Source of the DNA: Anisus vortex
Taxonomy: Eukaryota; Mollusca; Gastropoda; Planorbidae
Length of the DNA stretch: 64,000 nt
Reading direction: 5' to 3'
Assembly (NCBI GenBank): GCA_949126835.1
Contig: OX421503.1
Location: forward strand, 6,411,457 to 6,475,456
The number at the start of each line of letters is the position of its first letter. Position 1 is the first letter of the stretch. Positions 10,726 to 21,064 of this stretch are shown here, in pieces. A model generated the notes under the pieces. That model was given only the letters and a program-made list of their open reading frames with translations. It did not search any database and had not been told where the DNA came from. The translations under genes and the position numbers were made by a program.

Positions 10726-11001
10726 TTGGACTTTGGACATGGGCGGTTTGCGCCTGGCAACGACAATATAATGTTATTTTTTCCTAGCTCCAGTGTTTCT
10801 ACGTTGTCAGCAGTGTCGTACCCTTTAGTCGGTAAGAAAGATTCAATGGGGGAATTAGTAATTGAGCTATTTTGCTTTTTTATTTTAATTGTTAGTTCAA
10901 TGTCTAGTGATTGGTCAATGGGGTCGTTTGAATTTGTATCGGTTTTAATATCAGTGATACTCTCCGTATACCTTCATGGTCATGGGTACCTGACTTTATA
11001 A
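10726..11001 (+). other. 91-codon open frame, unrecognised
   Basis: A hydrophobic reading with two possible membrane segments (about residues 45-60 and 68-85). It has no homology I can name, no splice context and repeat remnants nearby. It may well be chance; a fragment of the common SINE body follows at about 11011-11045. Confidence 0.15.
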
Positions 11002-11045
11002 GGAGAAAACTAAAGGCGGTATAGATTTGTGCTGGCCACACTGTG

Positions 11046-11984
11046 TGCTGGGTAATTTATTGTTGTTTTTTTTGTTTTTTAAATAATCATTAATTAAGAG
11101 ATGTGCGCAGATTGTTGTATGGGTTTAGCTAATCAGTATTTTACAGCGAGACTTTTATTCTGCTCTAATACTACAAGATATTCTTTAGCAGAAATTGTTT
11201 CGATATATTCTCCAATTACTTTATGAGAATCCGCGATCCTTAATTTCTAACCTTAAATTAACTAATGTTCCGATAGGTGCCAATTTCAAATGTAATTTGT
11301 ACATTGAAATAATGTTACTAGATTTACAAAATTAAATATTTTAGATCAGGGAATAGTTAAAGTGTTCACGTTAGTCAAAAACTAAAAATGTCAATTTTAA
11401 GACATTTAGGTCAATTTCATAGGGATAGCTACCCTTAAACAACATGCATTAATAAAAAAAATAAACAAATCAACAAAGGAAATATCTTAAATCTACATAA
11501 TTATCTAAAAGATAATTACTCGATTGTTCTCATTGGCTTTATCAATGTCATATTACAACTGATTACAACAACAAAAAATAAATAAATAAATACGAAATAA
11601 ATACGAAAACAAGGGCACTAACTAAGCACTATTTAAATTGTAAACATTTAATTGCACGCTTATTACCATTGGCATTATACCCCCGATGTGATCTTATAAA
11701 CTAATCTTAGATTATTTAGTTCTTGTCTCTAGTAATGTCTACGAAATATCAGTCATATCATTATATCATTTGGGTACTTTTTTTTTTTTCATTTAGGTAA
11801 CATTTCTACGATCTGCTGATTGTGTGTTTTATTACATCAATAGATCTCTCTCAAGTACAGTATATCAATATTTAGGCGTTTTCTGTAGTCAAAAAAACGT
11901 ATGAGCCATGCTTTAGCTGCGAATGGAATTGAATTGGTGCAAAGGGGATAATTACTTAATACTTTTTACAATACCAAATCTAAC
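11046..11984. other. No gene seen
   Basis: AT-rich intergenic sequence without recognised elements. Confidence 0.5.
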
Positions 11985-12240
11985 TACTTTGCGTCACATT
12001 TCCGGGTTCGAATCCTGGTGAAGACTATGATTTTTTTTCCCGGGTCTGGAGGATGTCCTTGAGTTTACACAGCTCTAATGGGTTCCTGACCTTTGTTGGG
12101 GTAAAGTGAATGCGGCTGTGCATAGTGCTGGCCACGCAGTCACCTAGTATGCCATGGTCAAAGAAACTGGTGAACGCCGCTTTACCGGACCTATGGATCA
12201 AGTGACAACGAAAAATCGCCCATGAATCACACAATATAGA
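11985..12240 (+). repeat. tRNA-derived SINE (family 1)
   Basis: Contains the Pol III B box GGTTCGAATCC at about 12006, then the family body (CACAGCTCTAATGGGTTCCTGACC, GTTGGGGTAAAGTGAATGCGGC) and the end ACTGGTGAACGCCGCTTTACCGG. The head is truncated or decayed. Confidence 0.8.
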
Positions 12241-12324
12241 AAAGTTTGAACCAGAATCAAACTGTTGTATGTTAACATAAATCTAAAAACAAGAAAACCA
12301 TACAAACAAAGTTGTTTTACTATA

Positions 12325-12675
12325 CTCCCTTTCTTTGTAAACTAAGTTTACTATTTCCACTTCACTACAATACTAAAGTTTCGAATCGGTAATGTCGGCA
12401 AATACATATCTAATTATAACGATTGCTTTTGCGCATCCATTTGTTTTATAGCTTTGGCTCGCAAAAACCATAAAAAGAAAACACGCTTTGTTTCGGCTAC
12501 ATTGTATCGTTTCATTCGTACTTTTTCGTAAAAACGAACAAATCCGAAGAGTTTATTACTTCCGTCAAAAACAGCCATGTTTTTTCGTAAAATATGTTAT
12601 TCGATTCGCAAATTGGTGGAAGGTATTCGTATCTATTCCAAAGGCTACGATGCTGAAAATTTGATAGAATGTATT
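12325..12675 (+). mobile_element. TA-site MITE, left part, split by LTR element 1
   Basis: Begins TA|CTCCCTTTCTTTG and is homologous to 20414-20880 and 62173-62660. It breaks at GTATT where LTR element 1 enters; the remainder continues at 19735. The TA flank and CTCCCTTTC ends suggest a Tc1/mariner-type (Stowaway-like) MITE. In some copies the similarity extends about 30 bp outside the TA, so the exact boundary is unsure. Confidence 0.65.
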
Positions 12676-13130
12676 TGTTGATGTCCTATTATTATTATTG
12701 GACTATCAAACATTACCACCAGTCTTCTCAGAGTATTTGAGTTGCAGTAGCTGAATTATTTGATTGATTTGAACATCAAAATGGACGACATCACCACAAT
12801 ATAAATTCCAAACTTGTAAATAATAAATGAACGACTTATTGCAGCATATTATTTAATAACAATTCATTAACAGTTGACACTTCACATCCAATGAACAAAT
12901 ATAGCTTTATAGTATCAACATAATACACAATTTTATTTATTTCTCCTGAGTCTAAAATACTGCCTGCGTTCCTTGTGAGTTATGAGAAAAGACTGCCGAC
13001 CGCATGGACCGTCACTTAACTATATCTACTTCCGATATAGGTTTTCTTAATATCCAAAAATGGGTTTTATTTCGACTTTTTAATTATTAATATAGTTACT
13101 ACCTATATATTATTTAATGGCTTCATAGCA
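12676..13130 (-). repeat. 3' LTR of element 1
   Basis: Identical, as read, to 19280-19734. Its minus-strand ends are TGCTATGAAG and GACATCAACA. Confidence 0.9.
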
Positions 13131-14250
13131 TACCCCCCAACCACAGAGAAAAAATAATAATTTATTATTATTTTTGATACGAAAAATGTTTACAATAATG
13201 AAAAAAAATTTATCTTAATCTTAATTAATGCATATAATCATTCATTTAATAATACATAGAGAAAAAAAAATTCATTTAATATATGTACAAACAATCAAAA
13301 AAATTCATAGGCACAAATATGACACAAAGAATAATGTCTAATGTTTATATGACAATTAGTCATAGACAACTATCTTTAGGTATTGTCTAATCAACTTCAG
13401 TAATACTGAGATAAACTATTGGATATCAGTGATGTGTATGGATAATTATTATGCTAAATACTCATCAAGGCTGTCGAGATTATCCACTATCTTTATCTCA
13501 CTAAATCTAAATAGATTCCATGAAAATTTTTTCATACAACATTTATTAGTTTATACACTAAGATTAATATAATACTAATGTCGGTTTTTTCAATTGTCAT
13601 TTTGTATTGATATTTTTATTGATTATTCTTGATTTTTATTGATTATTATTAATTGTTATAGATTGATATTCTCAATAACATTACTTACAATGTAACATGA
13701 TTATCTTCCATCTTAGTTTACAATAAAATATTACACGAGTTATTCAAGTCTTCCCTTCAATTATATAATTATATTACACTGCTCATATTCCTGTGAGTCT
13801 TATATGTATCATTTATTTATTGGCTTCAATGCTATCTTTAGTCTTACATGAATACAATACAATATTACCATCTAATGCTCTGACTTTAGAGTCTTACATA
13901 GGCATTTCATTATTATATCATTCTTATTTCAATTCCTCTAATGCTTTTTTTAAAGACTTACATAGGCATATTAATATTAACATATGGCATAACAGATTCA
14001 CTGTTCAGAGGCCACAAAATTTATGTGCTTAACAGTCTTACCAAACTGTTCAGAGGCTACATAAAAAAAATTTCCAACTGATAATCATTATTTTCATCAA
14101 TTAGATTATTTTATACCAGTATCCATATTTACATATTTGTTCTTTACAAAAGAAAAAAAAATTGTTATCATGTCATTATACCTGTTACTGAAAATATCAT
14201 ATCTTTTTCATAAATTTAGTTGTTCCTATGTATAATTCTATTGATTATAC
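13131..14250 (-). other. 3' untranslated region of element 1
   Basis: 13330-13510 (read on minus) matches the end of RNase H and the 3' region of element 2 near 60230-60500, so the join lies within the RNase H C-terminus. 13790-14050 repeats a motif AGTCTTACATAGGCAT four to five times in diverged form. The purine tract next to the LTR is also here. Confidence 0.6.
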
Positions 14251-17166
14251 CTAAGTTTTTTTGCTAAAATTCCTTAGAATTTCACAGCATTTATTCAATG
14301 TTATTTTTCTATGTTCAGATTTACTAATATCATTGTCTGGTTTATTTTCAATTATCATATCATCTTCTGATTTATTTTCAATAACTTTGTTTTCTTTATA
14401 AGTTCTCAAATTGTTTAAATGAACAATTTTTTCTTTGTTATTAATGTTAACCTTGTAAAATACATCAGACAGCTTAAATATTATTTCAAAAGGTCCTCTC
14501 CATTCCATAGTATTGCCACTGCCAATTGGCAAATAAACAAGTACTTTATTACCAACTTCTAGTTTTCTCATGTTCTTATGAATATTTTCAACTGCTATCT
14601 TGTAAAAAGGTTTGTTTATGGTATCTGTCATTTGTATTGGAGCCTTATGTTTAGAATCTTTTTTATTATGTCTAAGACAGGTATCACAGCTTTTAATAAA
14701 TGTTTTCAAATCTTTTTCCATTTTAGGCCACCAGAAATTCTTTTTAAGTTTACAAACTGTTTTCTTGCTACTCAAATGACCTGACAATGCATTGTTGTGC
14801 GAAATTTGCATTACTTTGACAGTTAATGTTTTAGGTATAACTATTTGAGTTATATCTAATTTAGTGTCCTTTCTACAGAGAATTCCATTTATTATTTCAA
14901 TGTTTTTATTTTTAACCTGACCTTTTTCAATTTCTGATATCATTTTAATTATGTATGGATCTTCTTTCTGTTCTTGTTTTAGAGTTAGCTCATCAAAAGG
15001 CATGTTTATTAAACTGATATTTTCTGTTTTTTTCATTTGGGTTTCCTTTTTATGAGGACTATCAATGTATGATAATATCTCACTCTTCATTTTTGTAAAA
15101 TCAGATATTTGATTTTTAGCAATGTTGAATATTTGTTTATGACCTTCTAAATGTCTACATAATGAAATAGCATGTAATTCTTTTGGTACATTGTTTATTT
15201 CACATTGACTTTCAAATTTGCTTACATACTGTTCTAGTTTTTCTGTTCCATTCCATTTGGGAATAGGATTATCCTTTTCATTATTTATGGATAAGTCAAT
15301 ATTAGGTGTCTCATTGAGAATATTATTTTCTGACTTTCCTATGGTTTGTAAGAAATTAAAAGTTTGTAGAGCAGGGTAAAATTCTTGTTCTGGTAAATCT
15401 ACTAACTTCTCATTTTGCAATAGAACAGGTTTCAAATTCAAGTCATTGGATTTTTCATTCATCCATTTTTGAAAAATGTCAAAACTATTATCATGTTTGA
15501 CATTGAAAGAATTACCAATAATTAAAGGTGCAACACAGTTTTTCATTATGGCTGCTTCTGCTTTTCCAGTGAGCCAAGGACAATCAATGTCTATTATAGT
15601 GACAGGACAATTTATTGTGGAACCATTTGCAAGTTTTATTGTATCCACTCTTATTATATTGGTGGGTTTCTGATTTGGAATGATACTTTCATCTATACAT
15701 ATTATACTACTTCCGGTGTCTCTTAGACAGTAAGTGGTCTTTCCTTCCACATAAGCAGGAAAAAGTATTAACTGACCCCTGTTTTCAAATATGACATTAT
15801 TAGATTGAGATGTGGAATTGTTAAGTTTTCCTCTATTTCTTCTATTTTGGAAATTTGATTGAGGTCTGTTTTGAGTATTAGGAAAATCTTGTCTTCCAAC
15901 ATGTTGATTTGGCACATTGTTATTGGAAAAATTCTGATTTGGCATATTTCTGTTTCCAAAATTTGAAAAATTCTGATTTGGAAAGTTTCTATTATCAAAA
16001 TTAGAAAAATTTTGATTTGAAAAACCTCTATGATCAACATTTGATCTATTGAAGTTTGGATTGAAATTTCTACCTCTTGCATTGTTATTTTTGTAACAAT
16101 ATTCTGATGAATGGTTTGTACCATTGCAAAAAATACATTTATAATTATTAGATTTTGGTTGATTACCAAATTTTTTTCTATTGCCAAATTGATTATGTCT
16201 AGACCTAGGAGGTGAATAGCTCCTTCTTCTATGTTGAATTGTATTTACTGTTTGATTTTGTTTAGTCAGTTCTACATTAGGATGACTATCCTTAAAATTT
16301 GAGATTGCATCTATCAAACTCTCAACTGTCTTAACTTTTCTTTCCATAATGTGAGTAAACAATGGTTTAGAAGCTTGTTCTAATACTTTATCAACAACCA
16401 TGATTTCTATAATCTCATTAGGATTTTTGGTATCTATTTTTACTAAGTCTAACCAGGTAAGTAAAAATGTTTTCACTTCAGACACAAAAGCTCTCGGTTC
16501 TATCTTGTCTGTTAAGATAAAGTTATGAAACTTTTGTCTGTAATAATCCTCAGAGTGGATAAAGAATTTTATTAACTGTTCTTTGATAATGGCATAATCA
16601 GTTATTTCTTTATCAATATGTGATAGTGCTTCCCTACCCTTATCTTTCAATTGTGGGATAAGGTGAATGTAATATTCTGAAATGGGAATCCCATATCCTT
16701 TACATGTTGCTTCAAATAAATTTAGAAAATCAACAATTTTCTCTTTTCCATCAAAAGGAGGCATTTTGAATCTTACACTATGTTTTGATTTTTCATTATT
16801 TGTTTGCTCAACTTTAGTATTTTGTAATTTAGCCAACTCCAATTCATGAGCTAATTTTAGTTGTGTTTCTCTTAACTCTTTTTCTTTATTCATTTCTAGT
16901 TCTTTTTGTTTAATTTTATTATCAAGTTCTTTTTGTTTAATTTCATTATCAAGTTCTTTTTGTTTAATTTCATTATCAAGTTCTTTTTGTTTAATTTCAT
17001 GAGCCCTTAATTCTGCTCGTTCATCTCTTTCCTTATCTGCTAATTCTTTTTTCAATTGTTTAACTTTATTTTCAACAAATTCTTGATATTCTTTCTTATC
17101 AGTAATACCATATTCTTTTGCCAACAATTTAGCCTCATCATAGAGTAATTGAACCTTTGACTCCAT
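14251..17166 (-). CDS. Gag-protease-truncated integrase polyprotein of element 1
   Basis: One open frame of 971 codons. Residues 1-125 are a charged coiled coil with a nine-residue unit (ELDNEIKQK) repeated. Residues 133-290 are a capsid-like region; 205-290 resembles a SCAN domain (RQKF, PRAFVSEVKTFLLTWL, EIIEIMVVDKVL). A C-x2-C-x4-H-x4-C zinc knuckle spans 344-357, followed by Asn/Phe-rich repeats. The retroviral-type protease motif DTGSS is at 483-487. Residues 637-706 look like a second capsid module. An integrase HHCC zinc motif uses His790, His797, Cys827 and Cys830. At about residue 859 the frame jumps from the start of the integrase core straight to its C-terminal GPF module (891). 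The DDE core, RT and RNase H are absent. Gag and protease could be functional; the element cannot copy itself alone. Confidence 0.85.
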   Translation of the reverse strand: MESKVQLLYDEAKLLAKEYGITDKKEYQEFVENKVKQLKKELADKERDERAELRAHEIKQKELDNEIKQKELDNEIKQKELDNKIKQKELEMNKEKELRETQLKLAHELELAKLQNTKVEQTNNEKSKHSVRFKMPPFDGKEKIVDFLNLFEATCKGYGIPISEYYIHLIPQLKDKGREALSHIDKEITDYAIIKEQLIKFFIHSEDYYRQKFHNFILTDKIEPRAFVSEVKTFLLTWLDLVKIDTKNPNEIIEIMVVDKVLEQASKPLFTHIMERKVKTVESLIDAISNFKDSHPNVELTKQNQTVNTIQHRRRSYSPPRSRHNQFGNRKKFGNQPKSNNYKCIFCNGTNHSSEYCYKNNNARGRNFNPNFNRSNVDHRGFSNQNFSNFDNRNFPNQNFSNFGNRNMPNQNFSNNNVPNQHVGRQDFPNTQNRPQSNFQNRRNRGKLNNSTSQSNNVIFENRGQLILFPAYVEGKTTYCLRDTGSSIICIDESIIPNQKPTNIIRVDTIKLANGSTINCPVTIIDIDCPWLTGKAEAAIMKNCVAPLIIGNSFNVKHDNSFDIFQKWMNEKSNDLNLKPVLLQNEKLVDLPEQEFYPALQTFNFLQTIGKSENNILNETPNIDLSINNEKDNPIPKWNGTEKLEQYVSKFESQCEINNVPKELHAISLCRHLEGHKQIFNIAKNQISDFTKMKSEILSYIDSPHKKETQMKKTENISLINMPFDELTLKQEQKEDPYIIKMISEIEKGQVKNKNIEIINGILCRKDTKLDITQIVIPKTLTVKVMQISHNNALSGHLSSKKTVCKLKKNFWWPKMEKDLKTFIKSCDTCLRHNKKDSKHKAPIQMTDTINKPFYKIAVENIHKNMRKLEVGNKVLVYLPIGSGNTMEWRGPFEIIFKLSDVFYKVNINNKEKIVHLNNLRTYKENKVIENKSEDDMIIENKPDNDISKSEHRKITLNKCCEILRNFSKKT

Positions 17167-19265
17167 TATTATTTATTATGAATGTCAAGATTTATTATAT
17201 TATAGTACAGTACAATTATTATAATGCACTATTTTATAGTACAGCAATGTTTTATTCCTATACTGGATGGCAATATTTATTAATTACTGAATGAGCATTT
17301 TTATATTACTGAATGACAATATTTATTAAATACAGAATGAGCAGTCATATAATATCACAGCAACTTTTTTTTTTTTTTAATCCTATGCTGTAGTAAAATG
17401 TTTATAATTCAGAATGCAAAATGCTAGAATGTCAACAAGTATGCTAAGCCAAGACACATTTTCAATTATGGCTTGTTTATTTTATTATTATTAGCAATTT
17501 TATAGTAGAGTTTAAAGCAAGTGCAAGTCAATTTTTACCATTGTGACTTATTATTACTATATAGGTTGCACAATTATTTTCCGCAAAGCAAAGTACAATC
17601 TTATTATTACCAATGGTAGCACATAGATAATATTATTATTATTATTGAGGATGGCATATAACAATTAGATTAATGTTATTAATGTTATGAGCAATTGAAA
17701 TGGATGTAATTATTATCAGTATTGGAAGCACATTTTCATAGTGATTACTGGAAGTACATTTTCATTAATGCCAATACACAATAATTTTACTATAATTAAT
17801 AGCAATGTAAATTCTAGATAATATTATTACAGTAGCACTGCAAAGCACAATATTATTTTTATTTAGGTTATTTTACCTGTTATATTGTGAATATTTTGTA
17901 CATTTGTAGTTACATGTATTAGATATCAATTATTATTTTGTTAATTGTAATTACATGTAATTGGGCACTACTTAAATTATATAGTTATGAATCTGAATAT
18001 TCATATTATTATTATCTAGGTGAACTTATTATTGTTAATGTTCTTACCATAGACCATTATACTCAGAGAGCAAAAACTAACCAATGCATATTAATGATAT
18101 CTCAAAAAATACACAACAAAAAAAATTATATCAAGTAACAATAGAAAAAAAAACACAATCACAATACACTAATGCTGCTTGGACCACAAATGATAGAGGA
18201 ATTGTTGACAAAGAATCACAACATGTATAACATTGACAAGACTATAGTAATTTTACTTTAATAATTCTTAACAATAACAAACAAAGTCAAGACAACTAAC
18301 AGAAATAACCCTAACAAAGAATCATTTCTAATCAATCTCTTTTAAGAAATAGAAATAGATGATAGACAGAATAAGAATAGACAAGAGATTTAATTAAAAA
18401 CTACCGCCAACCAAAGCCCGCTTTATACATAAATAATACATATATATATATATAATTCATACTAATGAATGTAAAAAATATGATTAAATTAAAGATTACT
18501 TAATAATCCAAATGAAAACACATTCACTGTATGAAATTACTGCAATGTAAATCCAGAGTAGAAATCCAGAAGAAACTTAATTAATTATTTAATAATCCAA
18601 TGAATGTTCACACTGTATCAAGTTGAGTTGTTTCAAGTTTCCACTTCAGTATGGTATAATCCAATTTTAGAATGAACACAAGAAAAAAATGTATACCATT
18701 AATTAAAATTAATGTCAAAGTCTTTGGTATACAGATTAAATATTAATTATATTTAAAGTTATTTAATGTTATTTATTTATCTTCCGATAAGCACATCGGA
18801 CTTCAACACATCAGATTTCAACACCTGGTCGTGTCACATCGGATTTGAACATAGGCTACATAAAATTCAACACATGGTTGTGTCACATCGGATTTGAACA
18901 TCGGACTTGAACATATGTATATAGTTTAGGTTCCTTGTTGATAACATGTGGGAACGAAACTTTTTCCGGTTGCAAATATTAAATAATGATCTGCGTATAG
19001 TCACTTTTTTTTCGATTTTTTGTATCGAATTTTCCAATGATGAAATATTTGTCATCGGTGTACAAATGTTATATTTTCTTAGAGCTATTATAGTGCTCAA
19101 TCATATAAATAGTATATGTATTTGAAATAATTGACTCAGGCTTCAGTTTTGTTCAAAAACTGGTACTCACATAATTTTCCATGTGGTTTGTAGTACGTCT
19201 TCAAAAAGTTCAAAAAGTTTCGAATTTGAACATAATATTATATCCTTCAGCTTCTCTCTCCGTTA
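17167..19265 (-). other. Long 5' leader of element 1
   Basis: About 2.1 kb between the 5' LTR and the Gag ATG with no open frame of note. 18780-18915 holds tandem copies of a CACATCGGATTTGAACA-type unit, also present in the leader of element 2 (50480-50585). A long leader is thus shared by both elements. Confidence 0.6.
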
Positions 19266-19275
19266 GCTGCCACCA
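19266..19275 (-). promoter_or_regulatory. Candidate primer-binding site of element 1
   Basis: Minus strand TGGTGGCAGC starts four bases after the 5' LTR. Element 2 has TGGTGGCAG at the same distance (50116-50124). TGG pairs with the CCA end of a tRNA; I cannot name the tRNA. Confidence 0.55.
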
Positions 19276-19279
19276 AACC

Positions 19280-19734
19280 TGTTGATGTCCTATTATTATT
19301 ATTGGACTATCAAACATTACCACCAGTCTTCTCAGAGTATTTGAGTTGCAGTAGCTGAATTATTTGATTGATTTGAACATCAAAATGGACGACATCACCA
19401 CAATATAAATTCCAAACTTGTAAATAATAAATGAACGACTTATTGCAGCATATTATTTAATAACAATTCATTAACAGTTGACACTTCACATCCAATGAAC
19501 AAATATAGCTTTATAGTATCAACATAATACACAATTTTATTTATTTCTCCTGAGTCTAAAATACTGCCTGCGTTCCTTGTGAGTTATGAGAAAAGACTGC
19601 CGACCGCATGGACCGTCACTTAACTATATCTACTTCCGATATAGGTTTTCTTAATATCCAAAAATGGGTTTTATTTCGACTTTTTAATTATTAATATAGT
19701 TACTACCTATATATTATTTAATGGCTTCATAGCA
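19280..19734 (-). repeat. 5' LTR of element 1
   Basis: Pair of 12676-13130. It ends against the target duplication GTATT at 19735. Confidence 0.9.
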
Positions 19735-19851
19735 GTATTGTAAGTCGGGACAAGTCTGCTGGCCAAGTTTCGGCTTGATTGGACGACGGGAAACGGTCTT
19801 GCTTTCATAGACAGACAGACAGACAGACGGTACGAGTTAATAGAAAGGGAG
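19735..19851 (+). mobile_element. TA-site MITE, right part
   Basis: Continues the MITE broken at 12675 (GTATT repeated): GGACAAGTCTGCTGGCCAAG through a (ACAG)n tract to GTTAATAGAAAGGGAG|TA, the inverted counterpart of CTCCCTTTC. Confidence 0.65.
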
Positions 19852-19853
19852 TA

Positions 19854-20382
19854 AAATACCTAAATCTATGGTAATTTAAAAATGGATTGCAACGGCAACA
19901 CTACCAAATGAATTTCGTCCTCCTTCTAAAAATTAGAATTTTCTTAACACATTGTAATGAGGGTCAGGCTGAGTACCCGCTCTTTTTCCCATCTAACAAA
20001 ATTGTATTTTATCGTATCTAGGCTAGTCGAATGCCAGGTATTCAGTTTCAATTGCAATTTTCTCACCGTCTGCTGGTTGATGAGTTTGTTGCGACATCTA
20101 ACAAGGACATACCAGGACCAGGATCCGAAAAACATCCTTAGAATGCCTTACAAGACATTAAGGCTTAAATAACAATTGAATTTTCGCGCAACTGTGCGAT
20201 TGAGAATGCAAGGTATCCAGTTTCCATTTTAATTACATTTTCCATCTTACCGTCTGCTGGTTGATAAGTTTGTTGCAGCATCTAACAAAAACATACCCCA
20301 ACCAGCAGCTGTCAAATTGCTGTGGTCTGATAGGTAACAAGTTTACGAAAGGACGTCTTAGACAAGATTATAGCTCATACAA
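19854..20382. repeat. Imperfect direct repeat of about 185 bp
   Basis: 20030-20115 and 20208-20303 share ATGC.AGGTAT.CAGTTTC and ACCGTCTGCTGGTTGAT.AGTTTGTTGC. No gene seen. Confidence 0.6.
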
Positions 20383-20880
20383 ACTAACCCATAAAAACAC
20401 AGTTTTTATTATACTGCCTTTCTTTGTAAACTAAGTTTATATTTAAATTATATTTTGATAGATTAAAATAAATATAGATCTAAGTGATATCATACTTTAT
20501 GAATTTCCACACTAAAATTGTGCGGATCCTTTTTTTTTATAGCTTTTGCCCACAAAAAGCATAAAAAGATAACTCGCTTTCTTTCGGCTATATTGTGTCG
20601 TTTTTATTCTAATTATTTCGTAAAAAACGAACATATCCGAAAAGTTAATTTACTCCCGTCTCTTCCGGTAGAGGCAGCCATGTTTTTTTTTCTTTCATTC
20701 GCAAATTTTTCAAAAGTATTAGTGACTATTCTAAAGGCTATGATGCTGAAAATTTGATAGTATGTATTGTTAATCTGGACAAGTCTGCTGGCCAAGTTTC
20801 ATCTCGATTGGACGATGAGAAGTGGTCAAAAGATCGATGCAAAGGTTCTCCAGCAAGCAAGCAACCAACCAAGGATCTCG
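20383..20880 (+). mobile_element. TA-site MITE copy, 3' end decayed
   Basis: Starts AACTAACCCATAAAAACACAG and TA|CTGCCTTTCTTTG, sharing its body with 62145-62660. The right inverted end (GAAAGGGAG) is missing. Confidence 0.65.
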
Positions 20881-21064
20881 TTGAACTAATTATCATGCAT
20901 ATCTAGAATTAGCCAATCGTTGCTACAATCACTAAAAGTGCATGTGTCATTTACTAAGATTATTAGAACTTAATAAAATAAGCACAAATAAAATTTAGTG
21001 CGAAATATTATCTAGGAACATTTTAAGTATTGACAACTTTTACAATTAAAAAAAAGGAGTAGTA

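Larger units (their letters stand above)
12676..19734 (-). mobile_element. Gypsy LTR element 1 (Gmr1-like), non-autonomous, young
   Basis: 7059 bp with two 455-bp LTRs (12676-13130; 19280-19734), which read identical by eye, begin TG and end CA. A perfect 5-bp duplication GTATT flanks it (12671-12675; 19735-19739). A purine tract on the minus strand (13133-13143) precedes the 3' LTR, and a candidate primer-binding site lies at 19266-19275. It carries one long gag-pol frame but no RT or RNase H. The closest relative in the window is element 2. Confidence 0.92.

Noticed and set aside
15768..16187. 139-codon minus-strand frame overlapping gag, and its relative within 53012-53935
   Set aside because: It is an Ile-rich shifted reading of the Asn/Phe-rich Gag tail. 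It is long in both elements because the underlying Gag repeats are similar.
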